DNA from: Verrucomicrobiia bacterium | Lineage (GTDB): Bacteria; Omnitrophota; Omnitrophia; Omnitrophales; Aquincolibacteriaceae | Direction: 5' to 3' | Assembly: GCA_035495615.1 (NCBI GenBank) | Contig: DATJFP010000029.1 | Coordinates: 1-43,269, forward strand | DNA length: 43,269 nt | Part shown: positions 1-7,020 of the stretch, piece by piece | How the letters are laid out: the number at the start of each line of letters is the position of its first letter | Position numbering within the stretch: position 1 is the first letter of the stretch | Made by a program: the position numbers and the translations under genes | The notes under the pieces: model-generated | The model's input: the letters and a program-made list of their open reading frames with translations, nothing else | Database searches by the model: none | What the model was told of the DNA's origin: nothing

Positions 1-250
1 TCGCGGCGAGACTTGCGATGAGCAAAAGTCTCCGCCGCGTTTTGCCCTCGGTCTTTTCCAGGAGAAGGCCGGCCAGGTAATCGACCGTGATCGTCAGCGC
101 GAGAATCAAGATATACCACGGCACGAACGCCATGTAGAAAACGCAGCTGGCGGCGAGCAGGAGCGCCCAGCGGAGACGATGAGGAAACAAAAAATAAAGC
201 AGCGTCACGACGGGGAAAAAGACTAAAAACGCCGGGGAATTGAAGGACAT
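1..250 (-). CDS. MBOAT family O-acyltransferase, N-terminal fragment (AlgI-like)
   Basis: This is the first 83 codons of a minus-strand gene that runs off the left edge. The ATG is the complement of 248-250. The translation opens MSFNSPAFLVFFPVV and continues with hydrophobic helices and the motifs LLLAAS, FVPWYILIL and VDYLAG. That order matches the N-terminus of the AlgI/DltB-type membrane-bound O-acyltransferases, which acetylate or acylate exported polysaccharides. The catalytic His lies far downstream of the visible part, so activity cannot be judged. It diverges from the Crp/Fnr gene; the 177-bp gap (251-427) must hold both promoters, although no convincing -35/-10 pair stands out. The family call is strong and the substrate is unknown. 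Confidence 0.83.
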   Translation of the reverse strand, partial: MSFNSPAFLVFFPVVTLLYFLFPHRLRWALLLAASCVFYMAFVPWYILILALTITVDYLAGLLLEKTEGKTRRRLLLIASLAA

Positions 251-427
251 GCCCTGATCTATCGGCTCATCCGCCGAAGATCTTGCGGCCGCTCGACTTG
301 AGACGGGATAGACCGTGTTGTCTTCGGCGCGGTTTGCTGGAAGAATTCTTTGTTAAAGCGATAGTATTTCCCCCCCGTAATTGGTACGATAGAGCTCGCT
401 CGAGCGACCCCGTTTAGGAATAGGCAA

Positions 428-1111
428 ATGGGGGGTCTCGAAGAGAAAAGCATGGTAGACCTTAAAAAGATTGCCCTTTTCAGCGGCTTGTCTCCCACGG
501 ATTTTTCCCTGATCAAAGCCTATCTTCGCGAAAAATCTTTTCCGAAAGGGGCAATTATCCTTTCCGAAAACGCGCCGTGCGAGCGGATTTTTATCGTGCA
601 GTCCGGCCGGATCAAACTCTACAGGATGACCTCTTCCGGGAGAGAGCAGATTCTCGAAATTTTGGGCCCCGGCGACACCTGCGCCTGCAACCCTGGTTCC
701 ATGGAATGGTTTTGCAATGCGACCGCTGAAGCCATGGAAGCGTCGAAGGTGTGGTTTCTTGCCCGTGACCAGTATGTCCGCATGGTCCAGACGAATTCAA
801 AAGTCAGCCTCACCCTGAACAAGCTGTTCGCCGACAAGCTCCGCTGTTTCGGTTCCCTCATCGAAGAAGTTTCCCTCAAAGACACCAAAAAACGTCTTGT
901 GAAGTTCATTCTCGACATGCCTGCGCCGGGATCTTCCGGCGCGGTTCCTTCCATTAGGTTTACGCAGGAAGAGCTTGCCCAGAGAATCGGCGCAGCACGG
1001 GAAACAATAGCCAGGCATCTTCAGCAGCTCAAAAAGGCGAAGTTGATCGACATCAAACCCCGCCAAATCCTGATCCTCGACCGGCCGGGCCTCGAAAAGC
1101 TTCTGGCCTGA
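428..1111 (+). CDS. Crp/Fnr family transcriptional regulator with CRP-type recognition helix
   Basis: This is a 227-residue regulator of normal Crp/Fnr length. A cyclic-nucleotide-binding-like beta roll spans about residues 15-120 (GAIILSE, IFIVQSGRIKLYR, EILGPGD). A long dimer helix follows at about 125-160, then a winged HTH at about 175-225 (FTQEELAQRIGAARETIARH). The recognition helix carries R191, E192 and R196 in the arrangement of E. coli CRP (R180/E181/R185), not the E-S-R set of FNR. This fits the TGTGA-N6-TCACA site lying just downstream. The N-terminal Cys cluster of FNR is absent, although C85, C87 and C96 lie in the beta roll. A cyclic-nucleotide, heme/NO or redox ligand are all possible; the NO-reductase genes nearby favour a nitrosative or respiratory signal. 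ATG 428 has AGGA 9 nt upstream; ATG 452 is an alternative start. Confidence 0.9.
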   Translation: MGGLEEKSMVDLKKIALFSGLSPTDFSLIKAYLREKSFPKGAIILSENAPCERIFIVQSGRIKLYRMTSSGREQILEILGPGDTCACNPGSMEWFCNATAEAMEASKVWFLARDQYVRMVQTNSKVSLTLNKLFADKLRCFGSLIEEVSLKDTKKRLVKFILDMPAPGSSGAVPSIRFTQEELAQRIGAARETIARHLQQLKKAKLIDIKPRQILILDRPGLEKLLA

Positions 1112-1135
1112 AGGGGTTAGAATATTTTTCTCCTC

Positions 1136-1153
1136 ATGTGACGCCCGTCACAT
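1136..1153. promoter_or_regulatory. Perfect CRP-type operator palindrome
   Basis: ATGTGACGCCCGTCACAT has two perfect 8-bp arms around a 2-bp centre and contains the exact CRP consensus TGTGA-N6-TCACA. It lies 25 bp after the stop of the Crp/Fnr gene and 47 bp before the next start codon. Its centre (1144.5) is about 42 bp upstream of the start site predicted from the -10-like TATCCT at 1175-1180, which is the spacing of a class II activator site. The regulator's own recognition helix (R191, E192, R196) is of the type that reads this half-site. Confidence 0.72.
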
Positions 1154-1174
1154 ACCTCTCTGCCTCTCCGGACG

Positions 1175-1180
1175 TATCCT
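1175..1180 (+). promoter_or_regulatory. Putative -10 element of the stress operon
   Basis: TATCCT matches TATAAT at 4 of 6 positions. No -35 consensus is present, because the operator palindrome covers that place, as expected for an activator-dependent promoter. Transcription would start near 1186-1187, leaving a leader of about 14 nt with an AGGAG ribosome-binding site before ATG 1201. Confidence 0.4.
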
Positions 1181-1200
1181 TCCAGTAGAGGAGAGAAACC

Positions 1201-1746
1201 ATGGGAAAACAAACAACATCCCCCCAATCCTTCTATGGTGATTCGCACGGAGAAATTCTCCGCGGTCTGGACCGTTTTGACCGGGCCCTGATCCATTTCC
1301 ATTATGAAGGAAAGCCAAACCTCGGCAGGAACATCAAAGAAATTCAAAAGGCCGAGGCAGAGCTCCAAAATTCCGTTCTTCATTGGTTCCTCCTTGAGCA
1401 TAAGACGATTTATCCTTTCGTCAAAGGACATCTCCCCCGTCTTGAATCCGCGCTTTGCCTTCTCGAATCTGAGCAGCGTGCTTTCCTGAGCCAGTTTAAA
1501 AAAATCAGGGAATGCGTGCGGGCCTTCAAAAGAATATCGGGTCCGGCAAAGGCGGTTCGGGCGGATGAAGTCCGCCAGATGGGGATTCTGCTGATTTTTT
1601 TACTGAAGAGGCATCTCGAATCCGAAAGTCGCGCGCTGTACGCCGTCATCCTGAAAAATCTGAATGCCGGCGAGAGAACCCTACTGCGAAGCCAAATCGA
1701 AAGAGCGAGAAGCCATGGACCCAAAAAAGAGAAACGCCGGCTCTGA
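1201..1746 (+). CDS. Hemerythrin-like (HHE-type) protein
   Basis: This is a 181-residue, mostly helical protein. Three His-centred helices are spaced as in a hemerythrin HHE domain: H16 in DSHGEIL, H61/E66/H67 in a segment ending TIYPFV, and H138/E142 in HLESESRALY. The last resembles the HxxxE..LYP motif of the family. The middle motif departs from the usual HFxxEE, with five residues between H61 and E66 and a second His at 67, so an intact di-iron site is not certain. Family members bind O2 or NO, or sense or repair under nitrosative stress. It is the first gene after the CRP-type operator and has a clear AGGAG ribosome-binding site. The following gene starts inside its 3' end. Confidence 0.6.
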   Translation: MGKQTTSPQSFYGDSHGEILRGLDRFDRALIHFHYEGKPNLGRNIKEIQKAEAELQNSVLHWFLLEHKTIYPFVKGHLPRLESALCLLESEQRAFLSQFKKIRECVRAFKRISGPAKAVRADEVRQMGILLIFLLKRHLESESRALYAVILKNLNAGERTLLRSQIERARSHGPKKEKRRL

Positions 1747-1969
1747 TGCTTTGCTCAAACGTCTGCTTCGGGACATCGAGGAAGAAGACATCGGCATCAG
1801 CCTTTTCAGCACCTTCTATCAGGACCAGGAGGAGCTGAGGTTTTTCAGCTTGGATGACAGGGCGAAAGTGTTGAATATCTTGCAAAGACTGGCGGAAGAC
1901 AGCAAACGGCACAAAACCATTGTGCTGAAAATCATCGGCCGCCTGGAGGCACGCCGTCATGAAAATTGA
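1715..1969 (+). CDS. Small helical protein, ferritin-like helix pair (unrecognised family)
   Basis: This is an 84-residue protein with two predicted amphipathic helices: about 12-40 with the acidic run IEEED, and about 47-78 with EDSKRHKT. The second helix looks like helix B of a rubrerythrin/ferritin-like domain, but the residue three before H66 is Ser63, not the canonical Glu. The metal site may therefore be altered or absent. The ATG at 1715 lies inside the hemerythrin-like gene (32-bp overlap). An in-frame upstream ATG at 1664 would extend it, but the extension sits wholly within that gene and is less likely. The stop overlaps the next start at 1959. I do not recognise a named family. Confidence 0.6.
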   Translation: MDPKKRNAGSDALLKRLLRDIEEEDIGISLFSTFYQDQEELRFFSLDDRAKVLNILQRLAEDSKRHKTIVLKIIGRLEARRHEN

Positions 1970-2207
1970 ATACCTGAAAACTCTGTGGCTTTTGCGTTTC
2001 GAGAAAATCCGGAAGGGCGAAGAGGACGCCGCCTGGAGTTATCAGGAAATTCTCGATGCCTGCCTGGCTGATCTCGGCCAGGCCGACGAAGCCGTGTCGC
2101 TGCTGGGGCAGCTTGTCCGGGAAGAGCGCATGCATATGAAACTCGCGGAGGAACTCGTCCGTATTGCGCAGAGAAACCATCCGGAATGCGGCACGATCGA
2201 TCTCTAA
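1959..2207 (+). CDS. Small helical protein with ExxH motif (half ferritin-like domain)
   Basis: This is an 82-residue, two-helix protein. Helix 1 (about 24-47) carries E30. Helix 2 (about 49-70) reads LVREERMHMKLAEEL, with E56 and H59 forming an ExxH pair like that of rubrerythrin-type ferritin-like proteins. A full ferritin-like bundle needs four helices, so this protein would have to dimerise or pair with the preceding 84-residue product. The start overlaps the previous gene by 11 bp, which implies translational coupling. No family is recognised with certainty; the ferritin-like reading rests on the ExxH motif and helical pattern alone. Confidence 0.62.
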   Translation: MKIEYLKTLWLLRFEKIRKGEEDAAWSYQEILDACLADLGQADEAVSLLGQLVREERMHMKLAEELVRIAQRNHPECGTIDL

Positions 2208-2218
2208 GGAGGTGTGTC

Positions 2219-2929
2219 ATGACAGACATTTCGAAGCTTCACACTTATTTGAAAACCATGGCTTACGAGCAAGACCTCAACAAACCGGTCGACCTTCAAG
2301 GCGGCCATAACCCGTTTATCACCATTTCCCGGGAAACCGGCGCGGGAGGGCACAGCTTGGCGGCCGCTCTCCTTAAGCTCATGGCAAAGCACGGAACGAA
2401 GTCCTTGAGCGGATGGCATGTGCTGGACCAGGAGATCTGCGAAAAGGTGGCTGCCGAACCGGGGCTCAAAGTTTCGCTCCACAGGCTTTTGTCGGAAGAA
2501 TACCACTCGCAGATCGAAGACATGATTGTGGAAATGTTTGCCGGGGACACCCCCCAGGACGCCGTGGCCAGGCGGATGTTTGCCATGATGCGCACGCTCG
2601 CGACCTTCGGGAAAGTCATCCTGATCGGCCGCGCGGGAGCCTTTGTGACCCAGGATCTTCCGCTCGGCATTCACGTCCGTCTGGTGGCGCCCGTGAGCGT
2701 GAGAATCCGCCGCATGGCGGCTGTGATGAAAACGGATGAAAATCAGGCACGCCGTTTTATCGAGGCTCAGGACGAGGCGAGGGCCAAGCTCGTGAAAGTT
2801 TTTTTTAACGGGGACATTGCCGACCCGCTTTATTACCACGCGACGTTCAACACCGGGCGCCTATCTATCGAAAACGCCGCGGAAGCAGTGCTCGGACAGC
2901 TCCACAAAAAGGAGCCCGTCCTCCGTTGA
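2219..2929 (+). CDS. Cytidylate kinase-like family protein (Cytidylate_kin2 type)
   Basis: This is a 236-residue protein of the CMP-kinase-like family. A Gly-rich nucleotide loop, ITISRETGAGGHSLA (residues 34-48), replaces the classical GxxxxGK(S/T) and lacks the P-loop Lys, as usual in this branch. Further motifs are ILIGRAG (134-140), RLVAP (154-158), the Arg-rich lid RIRRM (162-166), and the C-terminal LYYHATFNTGRLSIENAA typical of the family. Members are often called cytidylate kinases, but most are uncharacterised and may phosphorylate another substrate. ATG 2219 follows a TAAGGAGG ribosome-binding site, which decides the start against the in-frame ATG at 2186. It sits between the ferritin-like genes and an anion transporter in one operon, suggesting a stress or signalling role and not housekeeping CMP phosphorylation. 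Confidence 0.8.
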   Translation: MTDISKLHTYLKTMAYEQDLNKPVDLQGGHNPFITISRETGAGGHSLAAALLKLMAKHGTKSLSGWHVLDQEICEKVAAEPGLKVSLHRLLSEEYHSQIEDMIVEMFAGDTPQDAVARRMFAMMRTLATFGKVILIGRAGAFVTQDLPLGIHVRLVAPVSVRIRRMAAVMKTDENQARRFIEAQDEARAKLVKVFFNGDIADPLYYHATFNTGRLSIENAAEAVLGQLHKKEPVLR

Positions 2930-2941
2930 GGGGGAAGAAAA

Positions 2942-4318
2942 ATGAATCATCCGATGCGGCTTGAATTCTGGAAGCAAAAAAAAGTATGGCTCTCCGCCGC
3001 GGCCTTGGCCTTGGCGGCGGCCTCCTATGCCGGCTTGCAGGGGCAATGCTCCGAGTCTGCAAGGCGGATGGCTTTTATCTTTGTCCTCGCCGCGTCTTTC
3101 TGGACTTTCGAAATGATCCCTCTTTATGCGACCGCCCTTTGGGTTGTATTTCTCGAATCTTTTCTTCTGGTGCGGCCGCTCGGCATGGGATCGGGTCTGG
3201 AAACCTATTTCATAGGGCCGCTTGCCGATCCGGTCATTGTCCTGTTTTTAGGCGGTTTTATCCTGGCGCGCGCTTTTGCCAAATATGGCATCGATTCCAG
3301 CATCGCGACGTGTCTTCTTCGCCATGCCGGGAACCGGCCTTATTTCATGCTGCTGAGCTTCATGGCCGCGACGGCATTTCTCGGCATGTGGATTTCGAAC
3401 ACGGCGACTTCGGCGTTGATGCTGGCCGTCCTTCTTCCGATCCTGGGAAGCCTTGACGCGGGAGATCCCTTCAGGAAAGCGCTTGTCCTCGGGATTCCCT
3501 TCGCGGCCCGCATCGGAGGCATCACGACCCCCGTGGGATCGCCGACGAATGCCTTGGCCTTGGGGCTTCTGGCCGAGCGGGGAATTCATGTCAATTTTCT
3601 GACCTGGATGAGCGCAACACTCCCGCTTGCCGTCCTTCTCCTGCTGATGACGAGCGGCATTCTCTACATTCTGTTTCCGCCCCGCCAGGCAGCCGTTCCC
3701 TGCAGCATGGAACCTACGCGGCCTTTCGATCGAGACGCCCGGTTGGTTTTGTTCATCGGAGCCGCGACAGCAGGGCTGTGGCTCACTTCTCCGTGGCATA
3801 GGATGCCGGAATATCTGACGGCGCTCCTTTGTGCCGGCGTCCTGGCCGCCATGCGGCTCATCACGGTGGAAGATCTGAAAAAAATCGACTGGGACATTCT
3901 GATCCTGATGTGGGGCGGCCTGGCGCTGGGTGAAGGCATGATGATTACCGGGCTGGCGGACTGGGCCATGACCCTTCCCGTGTATCCCCATGAAAAATGG
4001 CTGCTTTATCTCGCCGTGTGCCTGGTCACGGTTCTTCTTTCGACCTTCATGAGCAACACGGCAACCGTAAATTTACTCATTCCCGTCGCTCTCAGCATTC
4101 CAGCCGGGGATGCTTCCATGCTCGCCGTCCTGGTGGCGCTCGCGGCGTCATTTGACCTGGGCCTGCCGATTTCCACACCGCCGATGGCCATGGCGTACGG
4201 CACAAAAGAATTGAGTATTTCCGACATGCTGAAGGCCGGAACCGTCTTTGCTCTGGTCGCGAACGTGCTGCTTTTGGCCGGGGTGGAATTTATGATGAAG
4301 GAGGTCTTTGTCCGATGA
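2942..4318 (+). CDS. SLC13/DASS family anion transporter
   Basis: This is a 458-residue polytopic inner-membrane protein with about eleven hydrophobic segments. It has both signature SNT motifs of the divalent anion:sodium symporter family: S152-N153-T154 in MWISNTATSALM and S371-N372-T373 in FMSNTATVNLL. It also has the PVGSPTNALALG hairpin motif after the first. Family substrates are dicarboxylates, citrate, sulfate or phosphate with Na+; the substrate here cannot be told. The repeated architecture is complete and the length is usual. The start is 12 bp after the kinase-like gene and follows GAGGGGGAAG. The stop overlaps the next start (ATGA), so it is translationally coupled to the DUF2490 protein. 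Confidence 0.9.
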   Translation: MNHPMRLEFWKQKKVWLSAAALALAAASYAGLQGQCSESARRMAFIFVLAASFWTFEMIPLYATALWVVFLESFLLVRPLGMGSGLETYFIGPLADPVIVLFLGGFILARAFAKYGIDSSIATCLLRHAGNRPYFMLLSFMAATAFLGMWISNTATSALMLAVLLPILGSLDAGDPFRKALVLGIPFAARIGGITTPVGSPTNALALGLLAERGIHVNFLTWMSATLPLAVLLLLMTSGILYILFPPRQAAVPCSMEPTRPFDRDARLVLFIGAATAGLWLTSPWHRMPEYLTALLCAGVLAAMRLITVEDLKKIDWDILILMWGGLALGEGMMITGLADWAMTLPVYPHEKWLLYLAVCLVTVLLSTFMSNTATVNLLIPVALSIPAGDASMLAVLVALAASFDLGLPISTPPMAMAYGTKELSISDMLKAGTVFALVANVLLLAGVEFMMKEVFVR

Positions 4319-4962
4319 AAGCGCGGATGACTCTGCTGATTTTATTTCTCATGCCGTCTTCGCTCCTCGCGGGGGATGATTTCCAGTATTGGTCGCGCTT
4401 GCAGGTGAAAGCGATCGATACGCGGTACGTCGATTACATCAATTACTGGGACCTTCGCTTTTGCGAGGGCGCCTCCCATCTCGGATTCTGGCAGACGAGC
4501 CAGAAAGTGCAGGTCGACGCCTTCGAGAATCTTGGTTTTGGAGCCGCTTATACCTACCTGGAAGCGGAAGCCGGATCGAGCGAATTGAAATATCAGCACA
4601 GGCTCGAGCTCGAAGCCCTGCCGCGATGGAAATTCGGGCGCATCAATATCAATAACCGCGACCGTTTCGAATTCCGCTGGATCGAAGGCAAAGGCTCGGA
4701 CAACGGGCGATTCCGCCAGCTTTGGGAGTTCGAATTTCCATTCAAAGCGAAATCCAAGCCGCTGGCGTTTTACTGCAGCAATGAGTTTTTCCTGGACTGC
4801 AAGGCGCGGACAATCAACGAAAATCAAGTCGTGCCCGCCGGCATCGTCATTCCGCTTTCCCGGCGAAGCTCTCTGAAGGTTTTTTATATGCTGCAATCGA
4901 GAAAAAAAGACACATGGTCTTCGAGCCATATCTTGGGGACACACTTGTCCTTCGCTTTGTAA
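4315..4962 (+). CDS. DUF2490-type outer-membrane protein
   Basis: This is a 215-residue exported protein. Residues 1-19 form a Sec signal peptide ending SLLAG. The rest is rich in alternating polar/aromatic beta strands, with YQHRLELEALPRW, NRDRFEFRWI and a C-terminal strand ending in LSFAL. The final aromatic-hydrophobic pattern suits an outer-membrane beta barrel. The layout (DFQYWSR near the N-terminus, RHRLELE and NRxRxEFRW in the middle) is that of DUF2490 proteins, whose function is unknown. It overlaps the transporter gene by 4 bp; it may provide an outer-membrane path or sensor for the same anion, which is inference. Confidence 0.7.
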   Translation: MKARMTLLILFLMPSSLLAGDDFQYWSRLQVKAIDTRYVDYINYWDLRFCEGASHLGFWQTSQKVQVDAFENLGFGAAYTYLEAEAGSSELKYQHRLELEALPRWKFGRININNRDRFEFRWIEGKGSDNGRFRQLWEFEFPFKAKSKPLAFYCSNEFFLDCKARTINENQVVPAGIVIPLSRRSSLKVFYMLQSRKKDTWSSSHILGTHLSFAL

Positions 4963-4988
4963 TGAAAAAAGAACCACGGAGGTGCTTT

Positions 4989-5972
4989 ATGAAAACGAAT
5001 AAAAAAGTCCTAATCGGGTACGACGGCTCCGCCGGCGCGGACGCGCTTCTCGTCGATTTGCAACGGGCCGGCCTGCCGCGTAAGACCTCGGTCATGGTGG
5101 TGTGTGTCGCGGATGTCTTTCAACCGCCGTCCACTTGCAACGAGGTGAGCTATGGCGCCGCGGTGATCGAAGCGGTGCGTAAAGGATGGGAACATGCGAA
5201 CGAGGTGGTGGGGCAGTGCAAGAGTACCGCAGCGTCCGCCGCTAAAAAAATCAGAACAAGTTTTCCAGAGTGGGAAGTGCAGAGCGAGGCTTTCGCGGAT
5301 TCGCCGGCATGGGGAATTATCAAAAAAGCCAAGTCCTGGAAGGCCGACCTCATTCTGGTGGGTGCGCACGGCATGACCTCGGCCGGCCGGATGCTTCTGG
5401 GAAGTATTTCCCAAATCGTTGCCACCCAGGCCTCATGCACTGTCCGTGTGGTTCACAACAGGGCCGAAGACCTGCGCTCGCCGCCGCGCATCGTCATCGG
5501 CATCGACGGTTCTCCCTGCGCGAACACGGCGCTCAAAGAGGCCGCTTCAAGAGCCTGGCCCAAAGGGACCGCTTTTCATTTGATTACCGCCATCGATCCC
5601 AGGGTCAAGACTTCCGTCCTGCTTCCGCCGTCACAGAAATGGCTGGAGGGAAACGATTCAGTGGCTCATTACTGGGTGGGAAGGCTGATGGAGGCCGCGG
5701 CAGATAAACTGCGCTCACGCGGTTTTGCGGTCACCTGCCTCAAGAAGGAGGGAGATCCCAAAAAAATTCTGGTGGAAGAAGCCGAACGCTGGGGAGCCGA
5801 CGTCATCTTTATCGGCGCGCGCGGTCTCGGCGGAGTGAAGCACGCGTTGATGGGGAGCGTTTCCTCGGCTGTCGCGGCGAGGGCGCATTGCGTGGTGGAA
5901 ATTGTCCGGGAATCAGTCCCCGGAGCGAACGCAAAAAAGAAAACGACAAAAGGCAAGGTCGCGGCCGTTTGA
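4989..5972 (+). CDS. Tandem universal stress protein (two UspA domains)
   Basis: This is a 327-residue soluble protein with two UspA domains. Domain 1 (about 5-155) starts KVLIGYDGSAGA and has the ATP-binding signature GAHGMTSAGRMLLGSIS. Domain 2 (about 165-305) starts RIVIGIDGSPCA and has GARGLGGVKHALMGSVS. Both signatures match the G-2x-G-9x-G(S) pattern, so both halves may bind nucleotide. The C-terminus is a basic tail. ATG 4989 follows ACGGAGG with good spacing; the in-frame upstream ATG at 4914 lies in the preceding gene and is rejected. Tandem Usps are usually induced by respiratory arrest, NO or starvation, which suits the neighbours. Confidence 0.92.
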   Translation: MKTNKKVLIGYDGSAGADALLVDLQRAGLPRKTSVMVVCVADVFQPPSTCNEVSYGAAVIEAVRKGWEHANEVVGQCKSTAASAAKKIRTSFPEWEVQSEAFADSPAWGIIKKAKSWKADLILVGAHGMTSAGRMLLGSISQIVATQASCTVRVVHNRAEDLRSPPRIVIGIDGSPCANTALKEAASRAWPKGTAFHLITAIDPRVKTSVLLPPSQKWLEGNDSVAHYWVGRLMEAAADKLRSRGFAVTCLKKEGDPKKILVEEAERWGADVIFIGARGLGGVKHALMGSVSSAVAARAHCVVEIVRESVPGANAKKKTTKGKVAAV

Positions 5973-5991
5973 ACGGCACAGGAGGATGATC

Positions 5992-6759
5992 ATGAGTGTC
6001 CCTAAAAAAATTCAAAATTTTTTGAAACATCACAAGGTCGAATACGACGTAATCGTGCACCCTGAATCTTTTTCGGCCAGCCGTACGGCTCAAGCCGAAC
6101 ACGTGCCGGGAAAGGAGTTCGCGAAAGTCGTCATGGTCAAATCCAAAGGAAAGGACTTGATGTTCGTGATTCCGTCGACATGCGTGCTGGATTTTTTTAA
6201 GGTGAGCGCTTCTTTGGGCACGCAGGATGTTCGTATCGAAGAAGAAGCCGAGTTTAAGAGGCTTTTCAAAGACTGCGAAACGGGAGCCATGCCTCCTTTG
6301 GGCAAGCTCTATCATCTGAGCTGTTTCGTGGATGATAGTTTGAAGAAGGTGCCCGAAGTGGTTTTCAACGCAGGCAGCCACAAAGAAAGCATCCGGTTGC
6401 CGGCGATGGATTTCTTCCGGGTGGTGAAGGCACGGTTCGGTGATTATTCCGTACCCGCCGCGGCTTTGCCGGCAAAAAAAGAGGCGAAAAAGGCGCCGGC
6501 GCCGGCTCCGGCTCCGGAGGCGGATGACAGATGCCTTCTGGCTTTCGAATCGTATCAGCATGCGATCGGCGAAACCGCGGGCATTCTCTACCGGACCCTG
6601 GAAAGAAAAGGCGCCCTTAACCCCGCTTCTCTTCAAAATGAATCGGGCATCGCGGATTCAACGCTTTTGAATCGCGCCCTGGGATGGCTTGCGCGAGAGG
6701 ACAAAATCCTCCTGCGGGGAAGCGGGAAGGAATTCAAGATCTCACTCGCAAAAGCATAA
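5992..6759 (+). CDS. YbaK/ProX deacylase-like domain fused to a winged helix
   Basis: This is a 255-residue fusion. Residues 1-150 form a YbaK/EbsC-type domain: AKVVMVKSKGKDLMFVIP with K45, GAMPPLG at 98-104, and FNAGSHKESIRLPAMDFF near 125-142. This family edits mischarged tRNA (for example Cys- or Ala-tRNAPro). A Lys/Ala/Pro linker covers about 160-177. Residues 185-255 form a winged-helix domain (IGETAGILYRTLERKG, NRALGWLAREDKILL) closely resembling DUF2582. The start follows ACAGGAGG at 5979-5986, which rules out the ATG at 5986 and the longer ORF from 5902. Free-standing YbaK proteins lack this extension. The fused form could couple a sensed aminoacyl-tRNA or metabolite to DNA binding, but that is speculation. 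Confidence 0.82.
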   Translation: MSVPKKIQNFLKHHKVEYDVIVHPESFSASRTAQAEHVPGKEFAKVVMVKSKGKDLMFVIPSTCVLDFFKVSASLGTQDVRIEEEAEFKRLFKDCETGAMPPLGKLYHLSCFVDDSLKKVPEVVFNAGSHKESIRLPAMDFFRVVKARFGDYSVPAAALPAKKEAKKAPAPAPAPEADDRCLLAFESYQHAIGETAGILYRTLERKGALNPASLQNESGIADSTLLNRALGWLAREDKILLRGSGKEFKISLAKA

Positions 6760-6768
6760 GGAGGCGTT

Positions 6769-7014
6769 ATGGAAGAAAGCCGGAGGTTTTGTCCAGCCGT
6801 ATGGTTTTCGGGTTTTTTTGCGCTCGGAGCGGCAGTCCATCTGATACGGGGAATTTCAGGGGTGCAGCTTGTCGTTGGAGGATTTGAAGTTCCCATCGGG
6901 ATGAGTTTCGCCATTGCAGGCATCTTCGGGATGCTTTCAGTGGGGCTGGCCGTCCTGGGCGTCAAAAGAAAATGCGTTTCCGGGCGCGGGCCCGAATCAT
7001 GCTGCCAGCATTAG
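6769..7014 (+). CDS. Small two-helix membrane protein
   Basis: This is an 81-residue protein with two hydrophobic segments: about 10-35 (VWFSGFFALGAAVHLI) and about 42-66 (IGMSFAIAGIFGMLSVGLAVLGV). A short basic Cys-containing tail follows, ending ESCCQH. It has an AGGAGG ribosome-binding site and starts 9 bp after the YbaK fusion. It is the last gene before the hairpin at 7021. I do not recognise the family. The C-terminal Cys pair and final His could bind metal, which is only a guess. Confidence 0.6.
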   Translation: MEESRRFCPAVWFSGFFALGAAVHLIRGISGVQLVVGGFEVPIGMSFAIAGIFGMLSVGLAVLGVKRKCVSGRGPESCCQH

Positions 7015-7020
7015 AAACGC

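Noticed and set aside
396-407. Perfect 12-bp palindrome TCGCTCGAGCGA upstream of the Crp/Fnr gene
   Set aside because: It is unlike the CRP-type site bound by the neighbouring regulator and short enough to occur by chance in GC-rich DNA; no support for an operator role.
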